Below are positions 36,222-47,923 of a stretch of 64,000 nucleotides of DNA, piece by piece; position 1 is the stretch's first letter, and the number at the start of each line of letters is the position of its first letter. The notes under the pieces were generated by a model. That model made no database searches. It saw nothing but the letters and a program-made list of their open reading frames with translations, and was not told where the DNA came from. Location: contig OX442421.1 in assembly GCA_949361645.1 (NCBI GenBank), positions 7,937,844 through 8,001,843 of the forward strand. Reading direction: 5' to 3'. Position numbers and translations under genes: made by a program. The stretch is from Spongilla lacustris (Eukaryota; Porifera; Demospongiae; Spongillida; Spongillidae).

Positions 36222-39200
36222 CCACATAGAATGATACCACACGTGATTCTGACAACCACACGTGATTCTGACAACCACAAGCAACATTCTGAACTCTTCC
36301 ACCATGCTTCACTGAGGGTCCGCTAACACAGCTGTTAAGAACAACCTGCACCCACTCTGAGCATGAGGGAAACACAAGGGTTGAACCATGTAAAAAGCAC
36401 AGCCAAACTTGCTCTTTGCACAGCACATAGAATGACAATATTCACACCTTCATACATCTTCGTACACCTCACCATGTGGCTACTCCAATCATTTGAGCGA
36501 GCTTAGTTTCTTAGTTTCTGTCTGGTTCACTTTGTTTGACCAACAGAAATGTGTATATAATTATGCAGATGTGTCTGGCGAGTCTCAATAGATGTGTAGC
36601 ATGTGAGATTTAATGTCCTGATTATATAAAGTTGCAAGAGTCAGGTTTGAGAAGAAATACCATTGGTCTCTTGCAGAGACATGCCAGTGGGCACGTCATC
36701 TCCTTGTATTGTTGCTGTGCTTATAAATCTTGGAGTTTTGTCTGCCATTCAATACATGAATATTAATGAGCAATGTTTTTAACTCACAATAGTGGCGTGG
36801 TAGCATGTGATGGAACAAGGCTATGCGTAGTACTACTTTTGATCATTGATAGCATAGTACTTGGACCATTAATTTACGTGAGGGGGATGATGTTCTCTTG
36901 GTACCTGCCGTTCTGTTAACCTGTTCCATTAAAGATACCTTTCCCTTTTGTTTGCAGTTTCTGTCCTACCTGAAAACCCAAAGAATTTCAGTGTGGACAA
37001 CGTCCGTGTGGTCAAAATAATTGTGAGTGATTTTGAAGTTCTACTCTGTGTGCTTGTATGTGTGCATGCATTGGGCAAAGTTGTGGTGTGAAATTACATG
37101 CACTTTCGATCATTGTTATGCAACATCATCGTAGTGTTGCTAAGCAATGGGTTGTGCTGGTAGAAAAGCACCTTAGTTGTTGCTGCATTTGGAGTACTTG
37201 CCCACATTGCATCAGCTTGACTGTATAGCATGTGCAGGGAGGTACCTACCATGTGCAGGGAGGTACCTACCATGTGCAGGGAGGTACCTACCATGTGCAG
37301 GGAGGTACCTACCATGTGCAGGGAGGTACCTACCATGTGCAGGGTGGTACCTACCATGTGCAGGAGGGAGGTACCTACCATGTGCAGGAGGGAGGTACCT
37401 ACCATATGCAGGAGGGAGGTACCTACCCATATGCAGGGAGGTACCTACCATATGCAGGAGAGAGGTACCTACCATATGCAGGAGGGAGGTACCTACCATG
37501 TGCAGGGAGGTGCCTACCATATGCAGGGAGGTACCTACCATATGCAGGAGGGAGGTACCTACCATGTGCAGGGAGGTACCTACCATATGCAGGGAGGTAC
37601 CTACCATATGCAGGGAGGTACCTACCATATGCAGGAGGGAGGTACCTACCATATGCAGGAGGGAGGTACCTACCATATGCAGGAGGGAGGTACCTACCAT
37701 ATGCAGGGAGGGCTAAATTGGTTAGGTTTGTGCAAGCAGCACACCTATGTACTGTGCAAAACTGAGTCTTAAACTGTAAAGTCCAGTTAGTTGTCAATTT
37801 TGTATAATAACTAGAGAATTATTAATTAGCAGTACATGTACATGTAAGTGGAGAACGCTTTTCTGTACATGTATGGCCAAATGGATACAAGTACTGCTCC
37901 ACAAGCCAGGGTAATTGAAACATAATTGGAGGATAAGATCTGCTGTCTGGTTCCCACCCACCCCCCACCACAATTTAAAAAATGAGGGGTTGTGGTGTCC
38001 AGTGGCTGATGAGGACAGTGTGGGTGTTAAGAAGATGATGGTGTACTGAGACATGTTGAAAGGTTGTTGGATTTCCTGTGCAGTTAGTGTTGATGGTTGG
38101 GCCCCCCAGTTATTCATAAAACATAGCAGAAGCACTTTAATCCTTTTCTTTGTAGGGCTCAGGCATCCAGTCTTCTACTGTCATGAAGGGAATGGTATTT
38201 AGGAGAGAGGTGGAAGGTAATGTGTATGTGTGTGTGTGTGTGTTTGTGGTGACTGTCACATTTGGCAGGGGATGTTTCTCACGTTGAAAATGCGAAGGTG
38301 GCAGTGTACTCATGTCCGTTCGATGCCTCAGCCACGGAGACAAAGGGAACAGTCCTGATTAAGTCTGCCAACGAGTTGATGCAGTTCAGCAAAGGGGAGG
38401 AGGACCTTATTGAGCAGGTGGGTGAGGAGGAGGATCTTATCAGGGTCTACGTAAAGGATTACCATAAATCGTATTCATTTAAATGGTAGGACTTTGTAGC
38501 TGTTATGATAGTCCTACTGCGTAAATGAATATGATTTATGGTAAACCCCCCCCCCCCCCCCCCCCCTGTTATTGGGTGGGTGGGGAGGATAATCCTTATT
38601 AATAAATTGGTTGGTTCTGTACACAGTTACAGAGTTGCAGTAGAATATGTCAATAACTTGTTATGTTTAGCATTTCTTGTTTCACCAGCAACTTTGTACA
38701 ATGGTCCGTATTTACATATGGTAAAAACTCTCTCTTAGGAGGTTTTGTATGATGTTGGTGTCAAAACGTCTGTGAGGGGGTGAGGTAGTCACGCATTCTT
38801 GCTACAGTATCATATTGTTTAATTTGGGCATCCTCCAGTCTGGTGACATAGCTGCATGCAACTGGATGGCTTCATTTTGCAACACTCTAGACGCCCACTC
38901 TAGCTCTTCGTGCATTTTACATGTAGACCACTGATGAACTTTAAGAAATACAGTCACATTAAAAACAGCATTCCGAGTCTTGTTTAACATGTGCAACTTG
39001 ACAATATTAATATCAACAGCAGGAATAGAAACTTAGAGAGAAATAGGTGTGAAGTCCAAAAAAGTAAAGTCCGTTACTGTCTGCGCATTGTACAAAATTC
39101 AACTTATGTCAAAAACGGCCCAGCCAATGCTAAAAAAAATGAACAGACTATCCATGCATTTATAAATAGGTCCTCCATAGTCAGGGGGAGTTGCTGGGAA

Positions 39201-42200
39201 TGTTTATTGGGTGTAGTACAGTATTGCCCATATTAAGTCCTTTCAATACCAGATTAGCCAGCTGGTCTATTTATGATCCAGAACAGAATGAGGTTGGAAG
39301 GCTAATCGTTTTTCCCCCCTCCCCACACCCTCAGGATGTAAAGGCATTAGCTCAGTCTGGGTGCAACGTTGTGGTCACTGGTGGGAAGGTGGGGGAACTG
39401 GCTCTGCACTTCCTCAACAAGTACAACATCATGACCGTGAGGTGAGAGGAAGCCTTCTCTGTGCCCGTGAGAGGTTGGTCACCATGCACCATCTTGCTCA
39501 GGCTACTGTCAAAGTTTGATCTGAGGAGGGTCTGCAAGGCAGTTGGGGCCACGGCTCTCCCCAAGATTGTAAGGATATGGTTGAGTTTTATATCTGGCTA
39601 ATGCTTGTTGATGTTCCATTTGTCTCAGGCTCCTCCCACAGCCGATGAAGCTGGACACTGTGATATAGTTGATGTGGAGGAGGTGGGCGGGACAACTGTG
39701 GTGGTCTTCCGACAAAGTAAGGGATGCATGTGGTAGTAGTCATTCTGTGGTGGTGTGATGATTATCCTGGTGTTGTCTGCCATCACCCTGGTGTTGTCTG
39801 TCATCACCCTAGTGTTGTCTGTCATCACCCTGATGTTGTCTGTCATCACCCTGGTGTTGTCTGTCATCACTCTGGTGTTGTCTGTCATCACCCTGATGTT
39901 GTCTGTCATCACCCTGGTGTTGTCTGTCATCACCCTGGCGTTGTCTGTCATCACCCTGATGTTGTCTGTCATCACCCTGATGTTGTCTGTCATCACCCTG
40001 ATGTTGTCTGTCATCACCCTGATGTTGTCTGTCATCACCCTGATGTTGTCTGTCATCACCCTGATGTTGTCTGTCATCACCCTGGTGTTGTCTGTCATCA
40101 CCCTGATGTTGTCTCTGGGTTGGCTGTCATCTTGGTTGTCTTGTCCAAAAGAGAAGGAGGATAGTTCTATTGCAACTATCATCGTCAGAGGGTCCACCGA
40201 CAGCATCATGGATGACATTGAAAGGGTTCTGGACGACGGCATAAACACATTCAAGGCTCTCACAAAGGATGAGCGTTTTGTCCCAGGAGGTGGTGCCACT
40301 GAGATTGAGTTAGCAAAACAGCTCACCTCTTATGGCGAGGTATGGGCTTTTGATTTCAACTACAAGAAGATGTGCATCTATATGTACAGAGTTGCTGTGC
40401 ATGCACTGCACAACACCCTCACTAGTACACATCACACTATGGCACCACTTCACAGTACACATTCACATTGACACCCTCACTAGTACACACCACACTATGG
40501 CATCTCTTTCCAGTACACATTCACACTGACACCTTCACCAGTACATACCACACTATGGCACCACTTCCCAGTACACATTTACACTGACACCCTCACTAGT
40601 ACACACCACACTACGGCATTCACATTGTACATATCACTTGTGTCTGTCCAGTCCTGCCCAGGGCTTGAACAGTATGCCATCAAGAAATTTGCAGACTCCC
40701 TTGAAACACTGCCTCGTGCGTTGGCTGAAAACAGTGGAGCTAAGGTTTCCATCAAGGCTGTACAATGTATTGCTTGGTTTACATTATGTTGTTCATTCCC
40801 CCAGGGAACAGAAGTGATCAGCAATCTCCACGCTGCACATCAGAGTGGAAACAAGAATTCTGGGTTCGATGTTCGAGGGGAAGGCTCCAATGTGACAGAT
40901 GCAGTTTCTGCTGGAATACTGGACCTCTACCTGTGCAAGTACTGGGGCATCAAGCTGGCGTCCAACGCGGCTTGCACAGCTTTAAAGATTGACGAGGTCG
41001 GTTTATCTGGTGCTATATGATCAGGGAGTTAAGGTAGTAAGGTCAGACTGTAATGTCGTCAGAGTTTAGAAGCAATTGTCTTAGATCTAGGTAAATAGTA
41101 GTGTAGTGAGAACCATAAATTGAGAGGCTGTTGTGTTTCTGATGGCAGGACGAGCAGTTCACCTAGGAGTCAAAGGGCTATCGTTTGGTTGAATTAGTTT
41201 GGTTGTAACTCCTGTCCTATTTGTAGTATTATGTTTCGTCAAAAGAGGCCGTTGTTTAGCTTATCTTGTTTTGAGGAAGCCTATACAAGTGGAGTTCTTT
41301 TTTAGTAGTTGCTTACTCTTAATGTTTAATCTCCCGGAATCCTTATTTAAGGATGGCCATCCTTAAATAAGGATGATGACCACTTTCTAAGAGAATGATG
41401 CACACTTGGTGCTTTATTTTAGATTTGTGTTTAACTAGATTCAAGATAAGGCAGATTAGCGCTACTGCCGCGATTAAAACAGGTTTGACTTGCTTAAAAA
41501 CCGGTATTACAGTCTCGTTATGGCGAAGCCGCCATTTGCCATTGGCGATATAGTAGTGAGCCAATTAACTCAAATCGAAGGAAGGGCAGGTTTCTGAAAG
41601 CTGAAGGAGTAGAATGTAGACTGTCAGAATCAGATGGACCCGTCTGTGGAACAATATCCACGGCGATACGCTGGCTCAAGACTCACGTACATTGTACGTA
41701 CCGTACCGTGCGGCCCGAGCTAGGCACGGCCAGTGTACAGGTACTGATTGCATACACTCGAAAGTGTCAAGCTATAGCTAAGCAACCCTACTTAGTTACC
41801 GAGAGAGCCACAGAAAACGACGGATGTAATTCCTCACTATATGGATGGGACGTACATGTATATAGGCGGGCCACTAGGCCTATAAATACATGTGCAGCTA
41901 TAGGTGACCGTAATTCCATAATCTATGGCGGCAGCAGTAGTAGGCCTAGGCAATGACTTGGTCCCCTTGAGTCTGATTAAGAATTGGCAACGCTTCCTAC
42001 ATCTCGCCCCCCCCCCCCCCCCCCCCCCCCCCAATCCACTATTGTACATGCCCCGGTACTGTATGTATGAAATGATAGGAATTGAAAGCACACTCAGTCT
42101 GTTCAATGGAGCGCAACCACATGTAGTGCACGTGGTCATGCACTGGTTTCAGCGAGGCTATAGGGATACATCCACGCTGGCGTTTGACCAGAAGATAGCA

Positions 42201-44845
42201 TCTACATCAGTACACATACGCGTCATTATACAAACGCTTGATATTAATTTTGAAGTGTTATGATGTAAATGTTCATAACTTATTAACTACAAGTTATTTT
42301 TTCAAGGAATCAGGTTGTGAGCATAGCTGGGTTAATTGACTATCAGAGAAAATCAAGAGTTTTAAAACCACTATGGTTTTTGAGGTCAATAACCTCTACT
42401 GTTGTGATCCTTATTTAAGGATGGTGTCAATCCTTAAATAAGGATGTGCCACTTCATCCCTGTTTTAAAATATGGACATTGATCATATTGACATCATTTA
42501 CAGTTTGTTATGGAGGCTAATTAGTATACAATTGACCAATAGCATTTATGTTATCTAATTTGCTTGGTTAGCAGAAGTATGCAATGTAAAAGACGATCCT
42601 TATTTAAGGATAATGATATCCTTAAATAAGGATTTTTCCCTGGAGATTAAACATTAAGTAGTCATCATTCATTGCTACAAAGTACTCTTTTAGCAAGAGC
42701 TAGGTCACATTCATGCCATCATACGGTATCATTTACTTTAGCATTAGGTTAATTAGCTAGCGTTTGAAGTACAGAATATGTAGCTGAAACACAGCTGTGT
42801 GCTGTGTTTCAAGTGCAATAATTCAGCCACATGTTGCGTACACAAATCTGCATATACCCAGAGCGGTTTATAACTCCCTTAAAGTGATCTGAAAAAATGT
42901 CAGACCAAGAGGCATTTTGGTCGGACATGATCTGACATCATTAATTATTCATGACTAAGTATTGCAGGTATAAACTAATTACATGTGTTATGAAATGCAT
43001 ACAGTTTGCACAGTATAGTAGCAAGCAAAGGCATGGTTCGTACGTTATTTATCAATCAGAGTTAGGATCCCATCTGTTGCACTTGCTACATGCTTCAAGT
43101 TTTTGATAGCCATATACGCGAGGTATTTGTCACGGACCTATGACAAGGCTATGTCTTCTATGACGAAGAGCTTAACAAGGCTTGCGCACAGAAATATGCA
43201 ACTGTAAAGTGTGTTTAATTAGACACAATAGTATATGGACTAGCTATCCAACGCTAGAGCTCGCTCGCACGGCCGTACGGATACACGGATATAGTCTTAA
43301 TCAATATTCAATTAACACGTACGACTGAACAAACTTTTCCCGCATAATCACATCACGATCGAGGTTGGTTATTGCAGCCAATCAGCACAGTAATTAGTGG
43401 GCGTAGTTGCTAGTTGTAATGATCGGCCGAAATGACCGACCATAATAATAAACGATCGGCCATGGCATGAAATTGAACGGCAAAATGTCCAAAGGCCGAC
43501 CGTTATATTCCGCTCTGTATACCACATCTAATCAGTTAACCCCTCACTTCCTGATCTGATGCAATTATCCCCTCATCTGTCACTTCCTGTTCATTAAATT
43601 GAACTTGGTCTTACCATACAGTCATTACACCATTGTCAGACCAAGATCTGACTCGTATGTCAGATTGAGTTCTCGTTTTCCGTATGTTCCCCATAAGACA
43701 TACGTAATTGATCGATGTATTATTATTTTTGGAATTTGAAATACGGACCATAATGATTAACTTTCTTGCCACTTTTGTAGGCTCTGATCAATATTATCTT
43801 CCTCTCTGTTAGCAGGAATATCTTATGGATTACATCATAGCTCCCATACTTTACATTGTAAATATGTTGTTAAGAGTTGAAAGGGTTAAACAAATGCTAG
43901 CATCGAAAAGCATTTTTGATGCGCACAAGGTGCAGGGAATTCTAAAGATAGAAATGTAGTGTAGTACTTAAGCATTGTACAAAACTTTAAGCCGTGACTC
44001 TGAGGATGTAAGTCAAGTGTGAACTAGTTTTGAGTCTGGGCAGCCATTTTGGGCCCCCAGCCCTAAGCTGTTACGACACGACAGCTTTTGAGAGCTTTAT
44101 GTAATAGTATTATGTAATGCTATCAAATGTGGTCCTCAAATCTCTGTGCATGCTAGTTAAAATTGCATTGTGTAGTTTAATTTAATCTATTAGGTAATTG
44201 ATGTGACTGGTTGGATGGCCATTTCAATGAGCAAATTTCCTTGTTTCAGTAGAACACTGATAGGTGTAGGCGCATGGTAGAGACTAGACTTGGGGGGGGG
44301 GGGGGGGGGGGGGAACATTTTCCTGATAAAAAGTAACCACTTTCGATGTGCATTGTGAAGCCGATATAGGGCATTGTGAAGCTGATATAGGGCATTGTGA
44401 AGCTGATATAGGCACAAGGTGCTTGAAATGCTCTATGTGTGGCTCACCTGAAATTGTAGAGACTTCAATAACAAGGATCTCCATGAAGTAATAAAACTGA
44501 TCTTTGTCATATTTCACCTATTTAAATGCTAAAATTAATGTACATAAATATGATTAAATTCCTATAACGTCTCCTCCCCTCTGGGTGATTGATCCATCAA
44601 TTAAGCACACTCCCATTATTTGTATACTAACCAAGTAGGTAAACTTTGTCACTCCCCTCTTTGTAAATAGCGTTGCAAGGACTACACTGTATTGTAACAG
44701 CAAACATAATGTGACAGTGGGAACAGTGGTGTGCAATCTGTTCTGTTTTAAAATAAATTCTTTATCTTCTACTTAGATCATTATGGCTAAACCAGCTGGT
44801 GGACCAAAGCCCAAGGAGGGGGCTACTAGAGATGAAGAGGACTGA
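29863..44845 (+). CDS. CCT8: T-complex protein 1 subunit theta (CCT8), 16 exons, 545 aa
   Basis: Theta subunit of the cytosolic TRiC/CCT chaperonin, which folds actin, tubulin and other proteins in an ATP-driven double ring. Exons: 29863-29919, 29973-30063, 30138-30274, 30373-30517, 30575-30657, 30808-30853, 36958-37022, 38156-38216, 38269-38417, 39335-39441, 39502-39568, 39629-39716, 40152-40339, 40652-40744, 40805-40996, 44777-44845 (1638 nt). Hallmarks are SSYGPNGMNKMVINHLDKLF, VTNDAATI, the nucleotide-site GDGTNF, VVVTGGKV, VPGGGATEIELAKQL, CPGLEQYAIKKFADSLE and the theta-typical tail IIMAKPAGGPKPKEG. Length agrees with human CCT8 (548). Introns 6 (6.1 kb) and 15 (3.8 kb) are large and full of repeats and inserted elements; the rest are short. 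The exon-14 donor (GTTTCC) is the weakest site in the model. Confidence 0.95.
31405..31863. repeat. 229-bp tandem duplication in CCT8 intron 6
   Basis: Two adjacent copies with a period of 229 bp, both starting GAAAAGGACTTATACATTG. I see one clear base difference (CCTGTATG against CCTGGATG), so the duplication is recent or has been homogenised. Confidence 0.9.
32722..32797. repeat. (CA)n microsatellite, CCT8 intron 6
   Basis: About 37 uninterrupted CA units. Confidence 0.97.
33346..33540. mobile_element. End of an element related to the one at 2351-4399
   Basis: Begins CAGTGGCGGATCCAGG, then poly(G), then the hairpin GGGAGCGCTGTAAGCTCCC and CGCTTTTTGCG. This matches, inverted, the right end of the 2-kb element (about 4235-4399). 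No partner right end was found nearby, so this may be a solo or truncated copy. Confidence 0.6.
34066..34360. repeat. 32-bp minisatellite, CCT8 intron 6
   Basis: Nine units of GGTGATGGGTGGGAGGGATG plus AATGAYGGCAGG, one shortened by two bases. The open minus-strand frame (HPSLPPITPA repeats) is a by-product. Confidence 0.9.
36091..36227. repeat. CA-rich low-complexity tract, CCT8 intron 6
   Basis: CACACA/CCACAC mixtures over about 135 bp. Confidence 0.9.
37228..37706. repeat. 20/23-bp minisatellite, CCT8 intron 7
   Basis: About 22 units, GTGCAGGGAGGTACCTACCA or the 23-bp form with an extra AGG, drifting from CATGTGCAG to CATATGCAG along the array. Each unit contains a KpnI site. Long open frames on both strands are repeat artefacts. 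Confidence 0.95.
39765..40118. repeat. 21-bp minisatellite, CCT8 intron 12
   Basis: About 17 units of TGTCTGTCATCACCCTGRTGT. As 21 is divisible by 3, it leaves open frames on both strands, but it lies inside the intron between exons ending at 39716 and starting at 40152. Confidence 0.95.
40430..40615. repeat. About 60-bp tandem repeat, CCT8 intron 13
   Basis: Three to four imperfect copies built from CACACTATGGCACCACTT, CAGTACACATTCACA and CCTCACTAGTACACA. Confidence 0.8.
41319..42657. mobile_element. 1.34-kb foldback element with three identical hairpins, CCT8 intron 15
   Basis: The ends are inverted: TTAATGTTTAATCTCC at 41319-41334 and GGAGATTAAACATTAA at 42642-42657. Just inside each end, and again at 42407-42445, lies the same hairpin, ATCCTTATTTAAGGAT, a short spacer, then ATCCTTAAATAAGGAT. 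Positions are 41339-41374 (a perfect 36-bp palindrome with a GGCC centre), 42407-42445 (spacer GGTGTCA) and 42596-42633 (spacer AATGAT). The interior has a poly(C) run at about 42007-42032 and no coding frame. I do not recognise the family. Confidence 0.7.
42859..43517. mobile_element. 659-bp inverted-repeat element with 6-bp target-site duplication, CCT8 intron 15
   Basis: The ends are CAGAGCGG (42859-42866) and CCGCTCTG (43510-43517), flanked on both sides by TATACC (42853-42858 and 43518-43523). Near the right end are GATCGGCC and GGCCGACC motifs. No coding frame is visible. It looks like a non-autonomous DNA transposon of unknown family, inserted just right of the foldback element. Confidence 0.65.
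44290..44313. repeat. Poly(G) tract, CCT8 intron 15
   Basis: An uninterrupted G run of about 22-24 bases. It is followed at about 44344-44412 by three copies of a 20-bp unit, CATTGTGAAGCTGATATAGG. Confidence 0.9.
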
Positions 44846-45228
44846 GTTAACATCTTGTCCTCACTTGCCCTGAATATGTTTTTGTCTGTGTCTTTTTGTA
44901 GTAACACACTTGGACACGAAATATTCTGCTGCAATTTTGTGTTTCATGATGAGAGTAACGTTGCAGAGGGTTTTTCTAATTTCGTTAAGGGGGGCTTGTC
45001 CAAACTATTTTTGGAAAAATTAGCGTCATAGTGACGCTGGAGGGAGGGGTTAACGGCTATGACGCTACAGAGATTATTGTCCACAATTTATAGCTGTATA
45101 AATGCAAGCTGCAGCGTAGGCTCAACTGGCAGCATGCTATTCAGACTACAGGCGGTTTAGAGTGGATGGACACAATGTGTGACCCCGGATTTCGGCGTCG
45201 GCATCGTCGGCGCTTCGCGCCTCATGCC

Positions 45229-45263
45229 TTAACCCTAAACCCTAAACCCCTAACCCCCTAACC
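45229..45263. repeat. Short telomere-like CCCTAA(A)n stretch
   Basis: Reads TTAACCCTAAACCCTAAACC then CCTAACCCCCTAACC, about four degenerate units. It lies within the outer inverted-repeat element. Confidence 0.7.
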
Positions 45264-45335
45264 TTTTCCTCCTGTATTCACATGCCTTCGGCATGTGAGT
45301 ATATGTTTTGGAAGAATAGCGATCTCCAATGACTC

Positions 45336-45666
45336 ATGGCATGGCGTACGCAGGGGGGGGGGGGGGGGGGGGGGGGGGTCGATGGGTTCGAACGACCCCA
45401 CTCCCTCCACAAAATGAGGTCACCTTTTTTTAAATGAGGTCACCAGTTTTAACGGACAGCACCCCCCCCCCCCCCCCCCCTCCCCGCTCGTTGAATCGGC
45501 CGAAGGCGGACAGCACCCCCCCCCCCCCCCCCCGCTCGTTGAATCGGGAAGGCGGACAGCACCCCCCCCCCGCTCATTGAATCCATAATTTTGCGTGACG
45601 TAAGGTCACCTTGTATAAAATTTCGACCCCCCCTTTCCCGAAGGCTGCGTACGCCCATGCATGGGT
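45336..45666. mobile_element. About 330-bp inner inverted-repeat element with C-rich tandem repeats
   Basis: CATGGCGTACGCAG (about 45339-45352) faces CTGCGTACGCCCATG (about 45645-45659). Inside are a G run of about 27, then three copies of GGACAGCACCCC...CGCTCGTTGAATCG with C runs of different length (about 45455-45585). Confidence 0.55.
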
Positions 45667-45951
45667 GAATCTAAAAACAACTTGCTGGACGGGAGAGGGT
45701 AAAAATGTCATAATAACGCCAATAAATAGTTTGGACAAGGTATACGGTAAGTCTTAGTAAGTGTTTTTTACGCGCAATTTTATTTATTGATTCTACTGGT
45801 GGGAGATTCAATGTGCAGTGAATTAAATCTAGAGATCTTATAGTCGAGTCTCTTCAACTTGCACATAAATCTCTTAATCGAGCACTTTGGCAAAAAAGAA
45901 GAAAAAAAGACGAAAATATCAGCAAACATTTTACTAGAAACAGTACAGCAA

Positions 45952-47923
45952 CTAAGCAGATACGCTTCCTGTCTGTGGGGTGGGTTGATTTGTGCTGCAA
46001 GAATATCGAACATAATTACGAGAAAATTTTAAAAATAATAAACTAACCCCTTCTCTTCAGCTACCAGCTTCTTGAACATATTTGCATACAGCTTTTTTTC
46101 TTTGTCCACAAGGGCTTTTCGCATATTTCTGCTCTGCTTGAGTTGCACCTGAGCTTCACGATTGTCTGGCTCCAGCTTCAGCACCTCATTGAATGCCTCA
46201 ATTGCCAACTCATATTCTTGGAGCTGCTGACAAGCCTAAATATATATATACGAACTATAAATTTTGCCATATGAGCAGACAGCATGATTTATCATCCTGT
46301 TATCCTTTAGGGATAAGAAATGTTGGGAACAGACCCATAGATACACCCTATCATCCGTTGGGGATAAGAATGTTGGGGAAAGGCCCATAAATACGCCCAC
46401 ACACTGCCTCCATTACAGTGAAAATACACCCACACTCTTTTCCCATTACAGTGGACTTTTATCAAACCACACTGTACCACAGAAGGAAAACTTTGAAAAC
46501 AAAGCCAATCATGCCTCACTTGGTCCAGTCATGTTATTCTGGTGCATCAATTTGACTCCTACCTGACCCTTCCTAAAGTATGCCTTGACTTTGGTCTTGT
46601 CCAACTGAAGAGCCTGCAAAATGCCAACTGGCATGACAAAGGAGTCTCATAGCACCAATGTAATTCACAACTCACTTCGTCACATTGGGACAGAGCCTTT
46701 GTTGCTTCATTCAGTTTCAAATAGCCAGCGGCCAAGTTTAAGTGAAGAGCCAGCCGTGTTTCTTTAAACAATTCTTCTTCATCGTCTTTAGGGGTAGAAC
46801 TTTTCTTAACTAGCTCTAGCGCCCTCTCGTACAGTTTGACTGCCAAAGCAAACTTGTTCCCTTTGAAGTAGTTTGATCCCTTCTCCTTTAACTTTTCAGC
46901 TTCAGTCTTCTTCTCATCTGCTGTGGTGTAGTCGTAAGTCTGCTTGGCCTTCACCAGACCTGTTATGTGGACCTCATATTCCACTGTCGCATTTGAGGGA
47001 ATGCCAAACGTCTTGTTTCCTTCTGCACCAAAGGCGTACTGGGGCTTGATGGTCAAACGAACTTTTTCTTTCAGTTTCATTTCTTTGATGGCCCTTTCCA
47101 CACCAGAGATTATGCCAGCTTCAGACCCTACAAAAGCCAGACAAGACACGACTCGATTACCCATTGGCTATCCTTATCCTTAAGTAACCTTCTCCGTAGT
47201 CGAATGTAACTTCTCTGTCTTCGAATACTTTGCCTTCATATGTGCCGACAAGGTGCACTGGGGTCAAACGGGAATACATTATTTAATTACGCACCCAATA
47301 CTAATTTCTTTGGTCTTACCGGTCACAACAGCGCCATCGGATGGCTTGGCCCACCCCTCTCCTTCGGCCAGTTCAGTCTTCAGAACGCCTCCGTCGTTCG
47401 TTATATCTTCGGCTTGCCAATCGAACAGTTCTACCTCGAACTGGAGTGTCGCGTCTCCGGGTATATTGGGTGGCGACCCGTCTTTTCCGTAAGCGTAATC
47501 TGACTTGCACGTCAGCAAGCAAGATTCGCCCTTCTTCATTGTAGCCACACCAATGTCCCAGCCTTTGATCACGCTTCCTTTGCCGAGCTTGAATTTAAAG
47601 TACTCACCACGGTCCCTGCTAGAATCGAACACTGTGCCATCCAGCAGTTTTCCCGTGTAGTGGACGGAGACTTCTGATCCCTTTGGAGCTTTCGCATATC
47701 CTTTTCCTTCTTTAAGGATTTTTTTGCAGACTCCTCCGTCGTGCGATGGAGAGATATCCTCCCCCCACTCAGCCGGCGGTTTGTCCGCTTCCATTTTCTT
47801 GATCGCTTCATCAGCAAGTGCGTTCGCCTCTTCCTCCATGTCTTCGTCCATGTGCATCGACGGAACCTCCTGTTGAGGCTTTATGCCAAGCATCGCAGCT
47901 ATATCTTTTTCCGCTTGCTCCAT
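45952..47923 (-). CDS. FKBP4/FKBP5-like peptidyl-prolyl isomerase with TPR domain, 6 exons, 468 aa
   Basis: A large immunophilin of the FKBP52/51 type, an HSP90 co-chaperone with cis-trans prolyl isomerase activity. Exons (minus): 47320-47923, 47189-47257, 46676-47127, 46563-46613, 46048-46235, 45952-45994 (1407 nt). After an acidic N-terminal extension (MEQAEKDIAAMLG...) come FK1 with intact active-site blocks (HYTGKLLDGTVFDSS, KGSVIKGWDIGV, SDYAYG, LQFEVELFDW), a diverged FK2 (VHLVGTYEGKVFEDREVTFD, KPQYAFG) lacking the core Trp, and three TPR helical pairs (AEKLKEKGSNYFKGNKFALA, LHLNLAAGYLKLNEATKALS, KAYFRKGQACQQLQEYELAI). An extra 60-70 residues precede FK1. The C terminus is short (GTNQPTPQTGSVSA). 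The start chosen is the ATG at 47923; a frame to 47956 begins with GTG only. FKBP4 and FKBP5 cannot be told apart at this distance. Confidence 0.92.

Larger units (their letters stand above)
44995..45739. mobile_element. Inverted-repeat element of about 745 bp (outer)
   Basis: CTTGTCCAAACTATTT at 44995-45010 matches the exact reverse complement AAATAGTTTGGACAAG at 45724-45739. The inside contains AGCGTCATAGTGACGCT, a telomere-like stretch, a perfect hairpin CACATGCC/GGCATGTG around 45279-45298, and a nested element. No target-site duplication found. Confidence 0.55.
44846..45951. other. Convergent spacer between CCT8 and FKBP, largely transposon-like
   Basis: The 3' regions of both genes plus an inverted-repeat element (44995-45739) into which a second one (about 45336-45666) has apparently inserted. 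No coding frame. Confidence 0.6.

Noticed and set aside
37177..37772. Long overlapping frames of about 180 codons on both strands
   Set aside because: These are products of the 20/23-bp minisatellite; the real CCT8 exons end at 37022 and resume at 38156.
39755..40471. A 238-codon plus frame including CCT8 exon 13
   Set aside because: Only 40152-40339 is coding; the upstream VITLVLS heptads are a 21-bp repeat in the intron that happens to stay in frame.
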